Of a stretch of 51,486 bases of DNA, positions 38,252 through 49,327 are shown one piece after another (the first letter of the stretch is position 1; every line of letters starts with the position of its first letter). This DNA comes from an uncultured Bacteroides sp. (lineage in GTDB: Bacteria > Bacteroidota > Bacteroidia > Bacteroidales > Bacteroidaceae), in NCBI GenBank assembly GCA_947074345.1, contig CAMTPH010000009.1:1-51486 (forward strand), read 5' to 3'. The notes below the pieces were generated by a model. The model worked only from the letters and a program-made list of their open reading frames with translations, was not told the DNA's origin and made no database searches. Made by a program: the position numbers and the translations under genes.

Positions 38252-41200
38252 TTATTTCACAAACTCTTTTACAGTTTTTGAAGTTCCGTCAGTATAGATA
38301 ATGCGTACAATGTTCAAGCCTTGTTGTTGAGCTTGTATACGCATACCGTTTGTGTTGAAATATTGTAGTTCCATCACCTCTTTCTCAACAGCATTGTTTT
38401 CGATACCTGTACCGCCAACAGAAACACTGTTTGAAGCAGCGCTCAAACCACCCATTGCATTGGCAGCACGTACGCTAAATTGGTCGCCATCTTCAGTATC
38501 GGTAGGAACACTATAAGTAGTGCTATTAGTGAAATCTACTACTTTGCCGTTTTTGCAAATAGCATAACAGAATACATAGTTGCTAGCATCCCAGTTGATG
38601 TTTCCATTACTAATAGTGATAGCAGGAGCCTGAGCTTGTTCTGTCAACAAAGTTGGTTGCCAAGAATCATCACCACTAAGTACGTTTTCTACAGTAAACT
38701 TAGCAGCTTCTTCGGCTGTCAAAACTGGGTTGTAAGAAACTGTACCCGCATAGAAAGTTGTTTTACGTAGGCTGCAATCAACCGCTGTACCGTTGCCATC
38801 TTTACTGTTATATTCAGCAAATAGTTTAGGAAGGATTAATGAACTCATCTCGTTCCATCCTTCTGCTTTTGGCAATATGTTCATTGTTGTGTTAATCCAA
38901 ACATTCATTGGAGAACCTTGCCATGGGCGACCAAGTGCATAAGAACCCTTGTTTAATTCATCACCGTCGATTGTACAGTCGTTGAATACATAACCCCAAT
39001 CGGTTGTTCCTGCAGGAGCAGTGATTACATTGCCCGCACGATTTTCAAGATAGATAGTAGTACGGTTGAAGAATACATCTCCACCACCACAAATAAAGTC
39101 TACTGTACCATGTATTCTACCATCTTCGAAGTAAGAACGCATTGCGTTGTTGTTGCTATAGTAAGTATCTTGGTAGCTCAACATCTTAATGTTCTTGTAT
39201 ACGTTCTTGTTTCCTTTGTCTTGCAAACAAACAGCACGACCAGCACCTACACTAGCAAAGTAGTCTAGTGCATTCTTCAAAGTGATGTCTTGCATATAGA
39301 TGTTCTCACCTGTAGGCATCAAAGTGGCAGTGTTGCCAATACCTTCGGAAGTTGGCGTGTTCATGATGATAGTGTTATCCATGCTTTCACCAATCAACGA
39401 GATATTTGATTTCACCTCAGTCAAAGTTAGTGAACCAAGATCGTAAATTCCATTGTGCACGAAGATGCGGTAGCGTTCGCCTGTAGATACTTGACTATTT
39501 GCTTTGTTGATAGCAGCAAGAAGCTCTTCGGCAGTTGTTACAAATTCGTCGTACATACCTGGAGTTACAGTAGGAGGAATCACTGTTTTGAAGTTGATAG
39601 TAATAGCTGTAGCCAATGTATTGCCCGATTGGTCTGCTACGCAGTTTGCAGGCAATGTGAAGGTATAATTGCTATTGTAATTCAACGCCATATAAGGGAA
39701 CGTAATTGTTTTGCCCGCTACGGTTGGTTGAAGTGTTTTATCGCCTAATGTAGCTACTGTATTTTCGGCCAACACCACTCGTTTGTCGAATGACAAAACA
39801 ATACGGCCCGAAGCTGAAATGTTTTCAGCATTGTTTGCTGGAAGACAGCTAACTAATACAGGTGCTTTACCGTCGTTGTAGATAACAGGTGTACCCATTA
39901 TATAAATAGACGAGATAGCTGTACCATCGTTTTCAGAAGGAGAACCTGCAATGTTTGATGTGTAGTCAGGAATCCAACGAAGCGAAAGCGTAGGAGCGTG
40001 GTCGCACTCTGCTGGAAGCGTTACTTCAAACGGAGTCCATACCTTATTGCCAGGAATGGTTACTCTGCCTGCTTCTTTGTACTCAACACCGTCAAGCGAG
40101 TATTCTAAAGTTTGTGTTTCGTAAGCGTTGTAGTTGTACAACATTCTAGCATAAACCTTGATATCTGTAAAGTCGGTAGCATTGATTTTTGTTTCGTAAT
40201 ATAACTTGTCAGCAATAGGTTGCCAGTTAACAGCACCCGGTTCGCCTTCGTATCCACCTGCTTCTTGCGATTTGTCTAACCAACCTTTAGTTACACCAGC
40301 TGCATCGCGAAGAATCAATGAACTGTTTTCATTGTCAGGAGTAGAAGCAAAGTCAGCTAAACGGCTAATGCTACCTCTACGATAGAAGTCCCATCCTGCG
40401 ATATAATCTGAAGCACTATAAACAGCATCGAAGTTCTTTTCGCCGTCCATTGTAACAGAGATTTCTCTTGTTGTTTCGCCGCTCGCCCAGTTTGTGAATT
40501 TCACCACATAGTTCTCAGTAGCAGTCAATGTAACCAAAGTACCATCTTCGTACATCTTCTTGTCGCTCACCATAGTTGGTGCAGGCGATAAAGCAACCAT
40601 ATAGTCTTTACCATCTCCACTAGCTGTTGCAGTAAGTTCGTAAGTAGGAATTGCGGTGAAGATAGCTGTGATAGCCATATCTTCGTTTAATGCTTGGCTA
40701 TACGACTCTTCTGTTGAAAGAGAGTTACCGTTTTGGTCAATCCATTCAACGAATTTGTATCCGAAGTTTCTTTTAGCTGTTAGCACTACAGTTGTACCTT
40801 GATCGTATTCTGAACTTTCAGGAGAAGCTGATACGTTACCACCTTCGGCTGGTAATGCAGCTAATTGCAAGTTTACTTGAGGAGCTGTAATTTCTACTTT
40901 CGAATAGATTTCAAGTTCGAACATATAAGCGTTTTGTGCAGTGTTGATGTTTGTCCATCTCAACTGAACATTCTCTTCGTTGATGTTTGATTCTACCCAA
41001 ACACCTGTAGCAGGGTTGGCAGGATTATCAGAAAGTAATACCCAATCTTCGTCTGTTGCACTTTTCTTTTCAAGCTTATAACCACGATTGCTACCAGTAG
41101 CTCCATGGAAATAGCGTACACGTGTGATGTTGCTTAGAGCAGTTGTTGTGATAGTGCCCGGTGCTACTTTTGCAGCCATTGCAAATCCTTTTAAATCGCC

Positions 41201-42553
41201 AAACTTACTCGTGTTAGTTCCTTGTGATTGTACGCCTACTTGTTCGAATGTAAAGTCAAACGACTCGTTGCTGAAGTTAGTTTGCTTAGTTACAGTTACT
41301 GGACCACCAGTTGCAACGTCTGTCCAATCGGTAAAGTCTGTTGTATAAACAGGACGTTCTTGTAGATTAGATACTACCTCTGGGTAGGTGATTGTGAAGT
41401 AACGATAATAATCGCCATCGCCAATCACGATATCGATAGTAGACTCTGAACCACCATAAAGGAAAGTCGCCATGTTGCCTGTAAGTGTATAATTGGTGCT
41501 TCCGGCAACGGTAGTAGTAGTTGGAGCTTTATAACCTAAGAACTCAACCACACAGTTTTTAGCAGCAGGGAATGTAAGGATAGAACCGCTATTCATCTGT
41601 GCCCAGTCTGTATTGTTGCTGTTATTGATTTTACCGTTAGTAGCATCTAAGTCTGCTTTTACGTCAATCACTTCGCCGTTTACAGTAGCTTGTGTTACTA
41701 AGAAACCTGTACTCTTTTCAAGCTTTAACACCGGTGCACCGTTTTTACGTTGGAAGTCCCAAGTAATAGTTACTTCGCCATTACGGTCATTCAATGTAAC
41801 GTTGTTTGCAGCAAAAACAGGAGTTAAAGTTATATCTTCATTAACTGTGATTTCAGAACCTGGAGCGTAGTTGTTAGTTCCATCAGTCCAGTTTGCCAAT
41901 GTTTGGTTTTCTACATATATAGTACGGTTCATTGGCAACGTGAAGTTCTCGCCCAATTGTACAGTCTCATTTGAAGGAGCAATACCTGCATCGGCATAAG
42001 CGCCAAGGTCAAAGCTGATAGTTGCTGTTGCTGGAACATCATTTACAGTTTCAACTGCAAAGTAAGGGATGTATTTACCACCAGTAACGCTAAGAGTTGT
42101 TGCTTCGCCTGAATAGAAAGCTGTAGCTACATGCTCTTCTCCATTGTGATAACAGTTGTCTACAATGTTGCTAACTGTTTTAACTAGATTGCCTTGACCA
42201 TCTTTGATAGTTACATCGCCACCGTAGTTGCATCCGCCAATGCTGATTTTTACATTGCCCGATACAGGAACAATGAATGTACCCGGATTCAATCCGTGCT
42301 CATTGCTATGAAATTTGAAGTTTTGTAATACGATGTCTGCTGATGCATCGTCTTGTTCTACGCGAGTTGCAATACCATTTTCATCGATGGTTACGCCAAA
42401 AGAGGTTGTTGTTTTGTTTGCTATCTCATCTTCGGTAAGTAAGTTACCATTCATGAGATTCAGTTTGATGTCTCTGAATGTTGTTTGCGCCATAGCAGGT
42501 GCAAAACAAAGCATAGACATACACGTAATAACTGTGTAGAGAATACTCCTCAT
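38252..42553 (-). CDS. Large secreted multidomain pectinesterase (CE8) with InlB-type repeats, Big_5 domain and sorting-like C-terminus
   Basis: 1433 aa; signal peptide; repeats like GNVSASPESSEYDQGTTVVLTAKRNFGYKFVEW; CE8 motifs SYQDTYYSN, GTVDFICGGGDVFF, LGRPWQ. Confidence 0.88.
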   Translation of the reverse strand: MRSILYTVITCMSMLCFAPAMAQTTFRDIKLNLMNGNLLTEDEIANKTTTSFGVTIDENGIATRVEQDDASADIVLQNFKFHSNEHGLNPGTFIVPVSGNVKISIGGCNYGGDVTIKDGQGNLVKTVSNIVDNCYHNGEEHVATAFYSGEATTLSVTGGKYIPYFAVETVNDVPATATISFDLGAYADAGIAPSNETVQLGENFTLPMNRTIYVENQTLANWTDGTNNYAPGSEITVNEDITLTPVFAANNVTLNDRNGEVTITWDFQRKNGAPVLKLEKSTGFLVTQATVNGEVIDVKADLDATNGKINNSNNTDWAQMNSGSILTFPAAKNCVVEFLGYKAPTTTTVAGSTNYTLTGNMATFLYGGSESTIDIVIGDGDYYRYFTITYPEVVSNLQERPVYTTDFTDWTDVATGGPVTVTKQTNFSNESFDFTFEQVGVQSQGTNTSKFGDLKGFAMAAKVAPGTITTTALSNITRVRYFHGATGSNRGYKLEKKSATDEDWVLLSDNPANPATGVWVESNINEENVQLRWTNINTAQNAYMFELEIYSKVEITAPQVNLQLAALPAEGGNVSASPESSEYDQGTTVVLTAKRNFGYKFVEWIDQNGNSLSTEESYSQALNEDMAITAIFTAIPTYELTATASGDGKDYMVALSPAPTMVSDKKMYEDGTLVTLTATENYVVKFTNWASGETTREISVTMDGEKNFDAVYSASDYIAGWDFYRRGSISRLADFASTPDNENSSLILRDAAGVTKGWLDKSQEAGGYEGEPGAVNWQPIADKLYYETKINATDFTDIKVYARMLYNYNAYETQTLEYSLDGVEYKEAGRVTIPGNKVWTPFEVTLPAECDHAPTLSLRWIPDYTSNIAGSPSENDGTAISSIYIMGTPVIYNDGKAPVLVSCLPANNAENISASGRIVLSFDKRVVLAENTVATLGDKTLQPTVAGKTITFPYMALNYNSNYTFTLPANCVADQSGNTLATAITINFKTVIPPTVTPGMYDEFVTTAEELLAAINKANSQVSTGERYRIFVHNGIYDLGSLTLTEVKSNISLIGESMDNTIIMNTPTSEGIGNTATLMPTGENIYMQDITLKNALDYFASVGAGRAVCLQDKGNKNVYKNIKMLSYQDTYYSNNNAMRSYFEDGRIHGTVDFICGGGDVFFNRTTIYLENRAGNVITAPAGTTDWGYVFNDCTIDGDELNKGSYALGRPWQGSPMNVWINTTMNILPKAEGWNEMSSLILPKLFAEYNSKDGNGTAVDCSLRKTTFYAGTVSYNPVLTAEEAAKFTVENVLSGDDSWQPTLLTEQAQAPAITISNGNINWDASNYVFCYAICKNGKVVDFTNSTTYSVPTDTEDGDQFSVRAANAMGGLSAASNSVSVGGTGIENNAVEKEVMELQYFNTNGMRIQAQQQGLNIVRIIYTDGTSKTVKEFVK

Positions 42554-42707
42554 AATACTAGGATTTAATGATTGATTAAAAAGTTTGTAATTGAACTTAC
42601 GAATATAAATAAATGTGAAATAAGATATAACTGTGTATAATCAGTTAAAACAGATATTACACAAGTTCGAACAGTTTATACCTGTTGTAGCGCCCAAGAG
42701 TGACGTT

Positions 42708-45551
42708 TTATTGGAGTAAATCAAGCCATTCTTGGTCGCTGAGGCTATTTAATGAATCACTTTCTGTGATGAGGCTTTCTGCGATATGTCGTTTTTGTTC
42801 TTGCAATCGGATAATTTTTTCCTCGATACTGTCTGCAGTAATGAAGCGATATGCAATTACTTTTTTCTGTTGCCCGATGCGATGTGCGCGGGCAATTGCT
42901 TGTGCTTCGGCAGCCGGATTCCACCAAGGATCGATAATAAATACATAGCCTGCCTCTACCAAATTCAATCCTACGCCTCCCGCTTTAAGAGATATGAAGA
43001 ATGCTTGTGTGTCTTGTGACTTTGAGAAGAGCGATATCTCTTCCGATCGGTTAGATGATGAGCCGGTGAGCCATGCATATTTCCATCCTCTACTTTTAAA
43101 TTGTGCAGCTATTAACTCTAAGTGCTTCACAAACGAAGAGAAGATTAATACTTTGTGTCCTTCGCTTTGTAGGGTTTCAAACATCTCTAAGATGCGTTCC
43201 ATCTTACCCGAATGTTCGGTGAACTCAGGTAAAACGAGTTGCGGATGACAAGATAATTGGCGTAATCGAGTGATGCCATTAAGCAGAGTAAAGCGTTCGC
43301 GACTGTTTATCGTGGCAGTTTGAAGCAAAGCATGACGAAGGCTATTCTTCTCTTTGTTGTACTCAGCTTCTTGATTGGCAGACATCTCGCAATAAACGAT
43401 TCTTTCTGTTAGTTTGGGGAGCTCAGGGGTTACCTCTTGTTTGGTGCGTCGTAGTAGTAATGGACTGATTAACTGGCGCAATACTAGCAAACTGCGCTCA
43501 TCACCATTATTAATAGGTTGTATGTACTTCTTAGTAAACTCGGCTTCTGTGCCTAATAAGTCGGGTTGAAAGAAGTGGAATTGTGTCCAAAGATCGTGTA
43601 GTGAGTTCTCTATTGGTGTACCCGTCAACACGTACCGATGTGCCGATTGTAGACGAATCACTGCACGAAATATGAGTGAATCGCTGTTCTTTATATTCTG
43701 GCTTTCATCGAGTACGATACATTCAAAAGGAAACTGCTCGAATAGTGCGATGTGATTGCGAAGCATTCCGTATGTTATCAATACCAACTGATACGAACCA
43801 AGCGACTCGTTGATATTCTCGGGAGTTAATTTGTGGTTACTCTTTACCTCAAATGTGGTTAGTTGCGTGAATCGCTCAATTTCATTGCGCCAATTGTGCA
43901 TCAATGAGGTAGGTAATACAATTAGACTAGTCTTCTTTTCGCTTTTCTTGGTGCTATGTATTTGTTGTAAGAAGGCAAGCGTTTGTAGTGTTTTACCCAA
44001 TCCCATATCATCAGCCAAACATCCTCCTAGGTTTTGATGATACAGGTTCATCAACCATTGGTATCCTTTCAGTTGATAGGGACGGAGTTTGACTTTTAGC
44101 TCTTTAGGAGTATAGTATTGAGTGGTGGGCTTTAATATTGATTCTTTTAATCCACTGTTGATGGCTGTCTGAATAATACCCAACTGTGAGTGACGCAATC
44201 TTAACTGCTTTTCTCCTTCATCGGATGTTGCGAGCAGTCCTGCATATTGACTAAACCACTCTTCGGGAAGTAAGGTAAACTGTCCATCGGGTAGTATGTA
44301 CTCTCGTTTACCTTCTAATATATGTTTGCGAAACCGTTGGAATGGAATGCGATGTCTACCAATCACTACGGTTATATGGAGCTCAAACCAGTCAACTGTC
44401 TTATCGCAACTCTGTTCAATCACTATCTCGTGCGGATAATAGGTAGCTTCGCTTATGCTACTATTCATGGTGAAATGTTCACTGATAAGGGCATTGTGCT
44501 TGTTTATCCATTCGATAAGATTACCCTCTTCTGCATAGGCTGATAGTTGAAAGTATGTTTTATCTATCAACTCTAAACCTGCTTGCTCTAATAACTGTAT
44601 CGTTTCAGCTTCTTTAGCTTCATTACGATAGTAGTAATAAATAGCTGCTCCATCATTGGTAGTACGTGTAAAAAGGTGTTTCTCTCTTACAACCTCACGC
44701 TCTGCATCAAAGATTGTTGCATTGTACTTAAACCCCAATCGTAGTAACTGGGTTTCTTGATTTGGCATCTCGAAATAGAGTACCGGTTGGCAAGAATATT
44801 CGATCTCTTCAAAATCTATCCCTATGACAGTCGTTGGGTAATAACGCGCTATGGGCAATAATATATTGTCAATGTACTTATCAACCGTATTGGTAGTAAC
44901 GCTGATGGTCTGCTTCTTAGTGAAAGGCATTAAAAGCGTCGTGGGAAGATAATCAAAGAAATATAGATTCATGCCCAACGCAACGGTAGTTGGTAAGGAG
45001 GTAATGGCAATTGCCGGTTTCTCTTCTGTTAGACTCAACAATTCTCCATCGCAATGGCATTGCAAACGATAAGTGAGTTGTTCTCCGTTATAATTAAAGT
45101 CTAAATGTACATCTAACGGGTTTACGTGAAGCTTGTATAGATGATGCGGATAGAGTATACGAGTGCCGTTTGGCTTTTGATAAACAGGCAACTGATAAGT
45201 ACGTATCAGCTTTGTCATCAATATGAGTTGTTCGTCAATATATTGTCGAACCTTTGTCCATTGATCTGGTTTATTCTGTAGTAGCTTGAAGAAGCGTGCT
45301 ATGGTTTTCTCTTTAGTAAACTTGGCCATTAGTTGCTTTTCGTTTACTTCGCGTGCTATTGCAATCGCTTTTTGTTCAGCATCGTTCAATCTCAGAATGA
45401 AGTCTTCAGACAGGTGGAATGCTTGCTCTATTAAGAGCAATTCATCCGATTGCTTGTCGCTCTGTACTATATAAGGTGTAAGTAGTAAACCTAGTACAGG
45501 GTGCTCTGACAAAACAATGACGAGTCTGTTGCTTGATTCTTCCATCTTCAT
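42708..45551 (-). CDS. SNF2/DEAD-like helicase
   Basis: 947 aa; CLADDMGLGKTLQTLAFL, VLDESQNIKN, LTGTPIENSLHDLW, DPWWNPAAEAQAIARAHRIGQ. Confidence 0.96.
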   Translation of the reverse strand: MKMEESSNRLVIVLSEHPVLGLLLTPYIVQSDKQSDELLLIEQAFHLSEDFILRLNDAEQKAIAIAREVNEKQLMAKFTKEKTIARFFKLLQNKPDQWTKVRQYIDEQLILMTKLIRTYQLPVYQKPNGTRILYPHHLYKLHVNPLDVHLDFNYNGEQLTYRLQCHCDGELLSLTEEKPAIAITSLPTTVALGMNLYFFDYLPTTLLMPFTKKQTISVTTNTVDKYIDNILLPIARYYPTTVIGIDFEEIEYSCQPVLYFEMPNQETQLLRLGFKYNATIFDAEREVVREKHLFTRTTNDGAAIYYYYRNEAKEAETIQLLEQAGLELIDKTYFQLSAYAEEGNLIEWINKHNALISEHFTMNSSISEATYYPHEIVIEQSCDKTVDWFELHITVVIGRHRIPFQRFRKHILEGKREYILPDGQFTLLPEEWFSQYAGLLATSDEGEKQLRLRHSQLGIIQTAINSGLKESILKPTTQYYTPKELKVKLRPYQLKGYQWLMNLYHQNLGGCLADDMGLGKTLQTLAFLQQIHSTKKSEKKTSLIVLPTSLMHNWRNEIERFTQLTTFEVKSNHKLTPENINESLGSYQLVLITYGMLRNHIALFEQFPFECIVLDESQNIKNSDSLIFRAVIRLQSAHRYVLTGTPIENSLHDLWTQFHFFQPDLLGTEAEFTKKYIQPINNGDERSLLVLRQLISPLLLRRTKQEVTPELPKLTERIVYCEMSANQEAEYNKEKNSLRHALLQTATINSRERFTLLNGITRLRQLSCHPQLVLPEFTEHSGKMERILEMFETLQSEGHKVLIFSSFVKHLELIAAQFKSRGWKYAWLTGSSSNRSEEISLFSKSQDTQAFFISLKAGGVGLNLVEAGYVFIIDPWWNPAAEAQAIARAHRIGQQKKVIAYRFITADSIEEKIIRLQEQKRHIAESLITESDSLNSLSDQEWLDLLQ

Positions 45552-45590
45552 TCTATCTGATATAAATAGACGAAGATAGGAGATTTTACT

Positions 45591-45598
45591 TAAATTTG
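45591..45598 (+). promoter_or_regulatory. Putative -7 box TAAATTTG immediately upstream of mnmA
   Basis: TAnnTTTG match ending 4 nt before ATG 45603. Confidence 0.45.
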
Positions 45599-45602
45599 CG
45601 GT

Positions 45603-46670
45603 ATGAATGATATAGAAAATAAACGTGTACTCTTAGGAATGAGTGGTGGTACAGATAGCTCGGTATCGGCTATGCTATTACAAGAAGCTGGATACGAGGT
45701 AACTGGTATAACTTTTCGTTTCTACGATTCAGAGAGTTCGCAAACTCATTTAGAAGATGCAAGAGCCTTGGCAGAGAAGTTAGGGATAACTCATATAATC
45801 TATGATGCACGTGATATCTTCAAAGAAAAAGTAGTCGATTATTTCGTTGGCGAGTATATGATGGGTAAAACTCCTGTGCCATGCACGTTGTGCAATAATT
45901 ATCTTAAATGGCCTCTACTAGCACAAATAGCTGATGAAATGGGTATATATTATATCGCTACCGGTCATTACGTGCGTAAAACAATGGTTGATGGCAAATA
46001 CTACATCATTCCGGGAACCGATCCTGATAAGGATCAATCGTTCTTCTTGTGGGGTGTTCCGCAATCTATTTTGCAGCGGATGTTATTACCAATGGGCGAT
46101 CTAACAAAGACTTGGGCTCGTAACTATGCAGCTGATAAAGGATATCAAAAGGTATCTGCCAAGAAAGATAGTCTAGGTGTTTGCTTTTGTCCGATGGATT
46201 ATCGTAGCTTCTTAAAGGATAGTGAGGAGTTTCAATCAGCCAACATACAACAAGGCAAATTCCTTGATGAAAAGGGTAACTTTATAGCTTATCACGAAGG
46301 ATATCCTTTTTATACCATTGGACAACGTAGAGGATTAGGAATCGATTTGAACCGTGCGGTCTTTGTTAAAGAGATTCATCCTGAAACAAACGAAGTTGTA
46401 TTGGGTGATTTGGCTTCGCTCGAAAAGAAAACGATGTGGCTTAAAGATTGGCACACCATAGATGAAGAAAAGCTGCTTACGGCTACGGATTTGATTGTGA
46501 AAATCCGCTATCGTAAACAGCTTAATCATTGTATGGTATCTATAACCTCCGATAACTTACTCCGTATAGATCTTGATGAACCGCTTACTGCAGTTGCCAA
46601 TGGACAAGCTGCTGCATTTTATCAAGGTGACTTACTCGTTGGAGGAGGTATAATTGTCGATTCTGAATAG
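45603..46670 (+). CDS. mnmA: tRNA-specific 2-thiouridylase MnmA
   Basis: 355 aa; [57 protein letters not shown]. Confidence 0.95.
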   Translation: MNDIENKRVLLGMSGGTDSSVSAMLLQEAGYEVTGITFRFYDSESSQTHLEDARALAEKLGITHIIYDARDIFKEKVVDYFVGEYMMGKTPVPCTLCNNYLKWPLLAQIADEMGIYYIATGHYVRKTMVDGKYYIIPGTDPDKDQSFFLWGVPQSILQRMLLPMGDLTKTWARNYAADKGYQKVSAKKDSLGVCFCPMDYRSFLKDSEEFQSANIQQGKFLDEKGNFIAYHEGYPFYTIGQRRGLGIDLNRAVFVKEIHPETNEVVLGDLASLEKKTMWLKDWHTIDEEKLLTATDLIVKIRYRKQLNHCMVSITSDNLLRIDLDEPLTAVANGQAAAFYQGDLLVGGGIIVDSE

Positions 46671-46675
46671 TTGAG

Positions 46676-48184
46676 TTATTTATTTAACTCAATCATTTGG
46701 TCGATATATTCTCTTGTATTACTCAGGCGAGGAATCTTATTCTGTCCACCTAATTTGCCTTTTGATGCCAACCAATCGTGAAACAAACCTTTGCGTGCTT
46801 CAATGATTTCTAATGGTTGCAATGCGATATCCTTCCAACGTTTTGCCTCATAATCAGAGTTCACTTCTTTGAGAGTTGTATCAAGGATCGCAGCAAAATG
46901 ATCGATAGACGTTGGTCTCTTTGCGAACTCAATCATCCATTGGTGGCGGCATTTAGCATTCTCATCCATGAATACCGGAGCAGCTGAGTAGTCTATTACT
47001 TGTGCTCCTGTTGCAGCGCATGCTTTGGCTAGTCCCTTTTCAGCATTATCTACAATCAACTCTTCACCAAATGCATTGATGAAATGCTTTGTTCGGCCTG
47101 TGATAACAAACTTATAGGGATATTTGCTGGTGAACTTTACTGTATCGCCTATCATATATCTCCATAGGCCGCACGACGTAGAGATAACAATTGCATAGTT
47201 CTTGTTTAGCTCGACCTCTTCTAAGCAATATGTTTTAGGATTCTCATTGTTAACTTCCTCCATAGGAATGAATTCGTAGAAGATTCCATAGTCAATCATC
47301 AATAACATGGCTGGGTCGCTTAAATCGCTTTGTGTGCCAAAATAACCTTCAGAAGCATTGTAGGTCTCTACATAGTTCATCTTTGATGATTGTATCACTT
47401 GCTTATATTGTTCGCGATAAGGAGTAAACGCAACTCCACCATGGAAGAATACTTCCAAGTTAGGCCATACCTCTTCGAGTGTATTCTTGCCTGTTTTATC
47501 GAGTATTCGTTTGATAAGAACCAACATCCATGAAGGAACACCTGATAGGTTGGTTACATTGGCTGATATAGTGCTGTTGGCAATGGCTTCAATCTTAGAT
47601 TCCCATTCATCCATCAATGCCACCTCTTTGCTTGGTACACGAATCAGATTAACCAATGGATTTACATTTTGAATAAGGATAGCCGATAAATCACCTACTA
47701 AACCATGTCTTGAGTTGAAGTTTGGTCTGTGGCTGCCACCTAAGATCAAACCTTTACCAGAGAAGAACTTACTTCCTGGGTTCTGGCGGAAATAAAGACT
47801 GACTACATCTTGTCCTCCTTTATAATGAATGTCCTTTAAAGACTCTTTGCTTATAGGAAGGAACTTACTTTTATCATTTGTTGTGCCCGATGATTTAGCA
47901 AACCAACGTATCTCTGATGGCCACAATATGTTTTGTTCGCCATTTCTTAATCGTTTTACATAAGGTTTAATGTCCTCGTATGTTTGCACAGGGACACGTC
48001 TTTTATAATCGTCGTAGCTTTTTATTGATTTATAGTCATACTTCTTACCCCATTCAGTATTGGCTGCTGAAGCAAGGAGTTTAGATAAAACCTTTTGTTG
48101 TATAGCCCCAGGCTGCGAATCATACAGATCAATCTCTTTTAGCCTAGCGTTAAATATGGGTTTTATTATTTTTGTTACATCCAT
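46676..48184 (-). CDS. GH3 auxin-responsive promoter-family protein (acyl-adenylate-forming superfamily)
   Basis: 502 aa; SSGTTNDKSKFLPIS, YNASEGYFG, TGRTKHFINAFGEELIVDNAEKG. Confidence 0.9.
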   Translation of the reverse strand: MDVTKIIKPIFNARLKEIDLYDSQPGAIQQKVLSKLLASAANTEWGKKYDYKSIKSYDDYKRRVPVQTYEDIKPYVKRLRNGEQNILWPSEIRWFAKSSGTTNDKSKFLPISKESLKDIHYKGGQDVVSLYFRQNPGSKFFSGKGLILGGSHRPNFNSRHGLVGDLSAILIQNVNPLVNLIRVPSKEVALMDEWESKIEAIANSTISANVTNLSGVPSWMLVLIKRILDKTGKNTLEEVWPNLEVFFHGGVAFTPYREQYKQVIQSSKMNYVETYNASEGYFGTQSDLSDPAMLLMIDYGIFYEFIPMEEVNNENPKTYCLEEVELNKNYAIVISTSCGLWRYMIGDTVKFTSKYPYKFVITGRTKHFINAFGEELIVDNAEKGLAKACAATGAQVIDYSAAPVFMDENAKCRHQWMIEFAKRPTSIDHFAAILDTTLKEVNSDYEAKRWKDIALQPLEIIEARKGLFHDWLASKGKLGGQNKIPRLSNTREYIDQMIELNK

Positions 48185-48295
48185 TTTCCGTTGTCAAATG
48201 TTTTTAGAATTGCAAATGTAAGTTATTTATCTTTTTTTTCTAACTTTACAATAATAAATATTCATTAAAAGATTACGGTTTGTTCTGTAATACTG

Positions 48296-49327
48296 ATGTT
48301 TAACGATAACAAGATGCGAATAGGTATATTGACTTCAGGAGGAGATTGTCCGGGTATAAACGCTACAATACGTGGTGTTTGTAAAACAGCCATTCATCAT
48401 TATGGTATGGATGTATTGGGTATACACGATGGTTTTTTGGGATTACTGACCAAGGATGTAGAAGAAATTACAGATAAATCATTGTCAGGACTACTCAATA
48501 TGGGTGGTACGTTCTTGGGTACATCGCGTGAAAAACCTTTTAAAAAAGGAGGAATGACGCCCGATGGTATTCATAAACCTACTCTAATTGCAGAAAACAT
48601 GAAAGAGTTGGGTATTGACTGCTTGGTGTGTATTGGTGGTAACGGAACACAAAAGACGGCAGCTAAATTTGCTGCGATGGGTGTTAATATCGTTTCGGTG
48701 CCAAAGACAATTGATAATGACATATGGGGTACCGATATTTCATTTGGTTTTGATACTGCAGTATCTATTGCTACAGATGCCATTGATAGACTACACTCAA
48801 CAGCCAGTTCGCATAAGCGTGTAATGGTGATTGAAGTTATGGGGCATAAGGCAGGATGGATCGCTCTCTATTCGGGAATGGCTGGTGGAGGTGATGTTAT
48901 TCTTTTGCCAGAAATACCTTTTGATATAAACAATATCACAGAAGCAATTCAGAATCGTATACATAGAGGCAAGACATATTCTATTATAGTTGTTGCCGAA
49001 GGCATACAGACCGATGGTGTAAAGCGTCCAGCAGCATATATAGCCGAAGAGATAGAACGTGCTACAGGAATCGAAACACGTGAAACGGTTCTTGGTTATA
49101 TTCAACGAGGTGGATCTCCTACGCCTTTTGACCGTAATCTATCGACTCGTATGGGAGGACATGCAACAGAATTAATTGCAGATGGTATGTTTGGGCGTAT
49201 GATAGCGCTCAAAGGAGATGAAATATCATCCATTCCTTTATCAGAAGTAGCCGGTAAATTAAATTTGGTTACCGAAGCACACGACTTAGTTGTTCAAGGT
49301 CGTAGGATGGGAATCTGTTTCGGTTGA
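48296..49327 (+). CDS. pfkA: ATP-dependent 6-phosphofructokinase
   Basis: 343 aa; MRIGILTSGGDCPGINATIRG, GGNGTQKTA, VPKTIDNDIWGTDISFGFDTA. True start may be MRIGIL (48314). Confidence 0.95.
   Translation: MFNDNKMRIGILTSGGDCPGINATIRGVCKTAIHHYGMDVLGIHDGFLGLLTKDVEEITDKSLSGLLNMGGTFLGTSREKPFKKGGMTPDGIHKPTLIAENMKELGIDCLVCIGGNGTQKTAAKFAAMGVNIVSVPKTIDNDIWGTDISFGFDTAVSIATDAIDRLHSTASSHKRVMVIEVMGHKAGWIALYSGMAGGGDVILLPEIPFDINNITEAIQNRIHRGKTYSIIVVAEGIQTDGVKRPAAYIAEEIERATGIETRETVLGYIQRGGSPTPFDRNLSTRMGGHATELIADGMFGRMIALKGDEISSIPLSEVAGKLNLVTEAHDLVVQGRRMGICFG

Noticed and set aside
49072-49087. CGAAACACGTGAAACG as a third parS site
   Set aside because: Only the right half matches parS and it lies in pfkA coding sequence.
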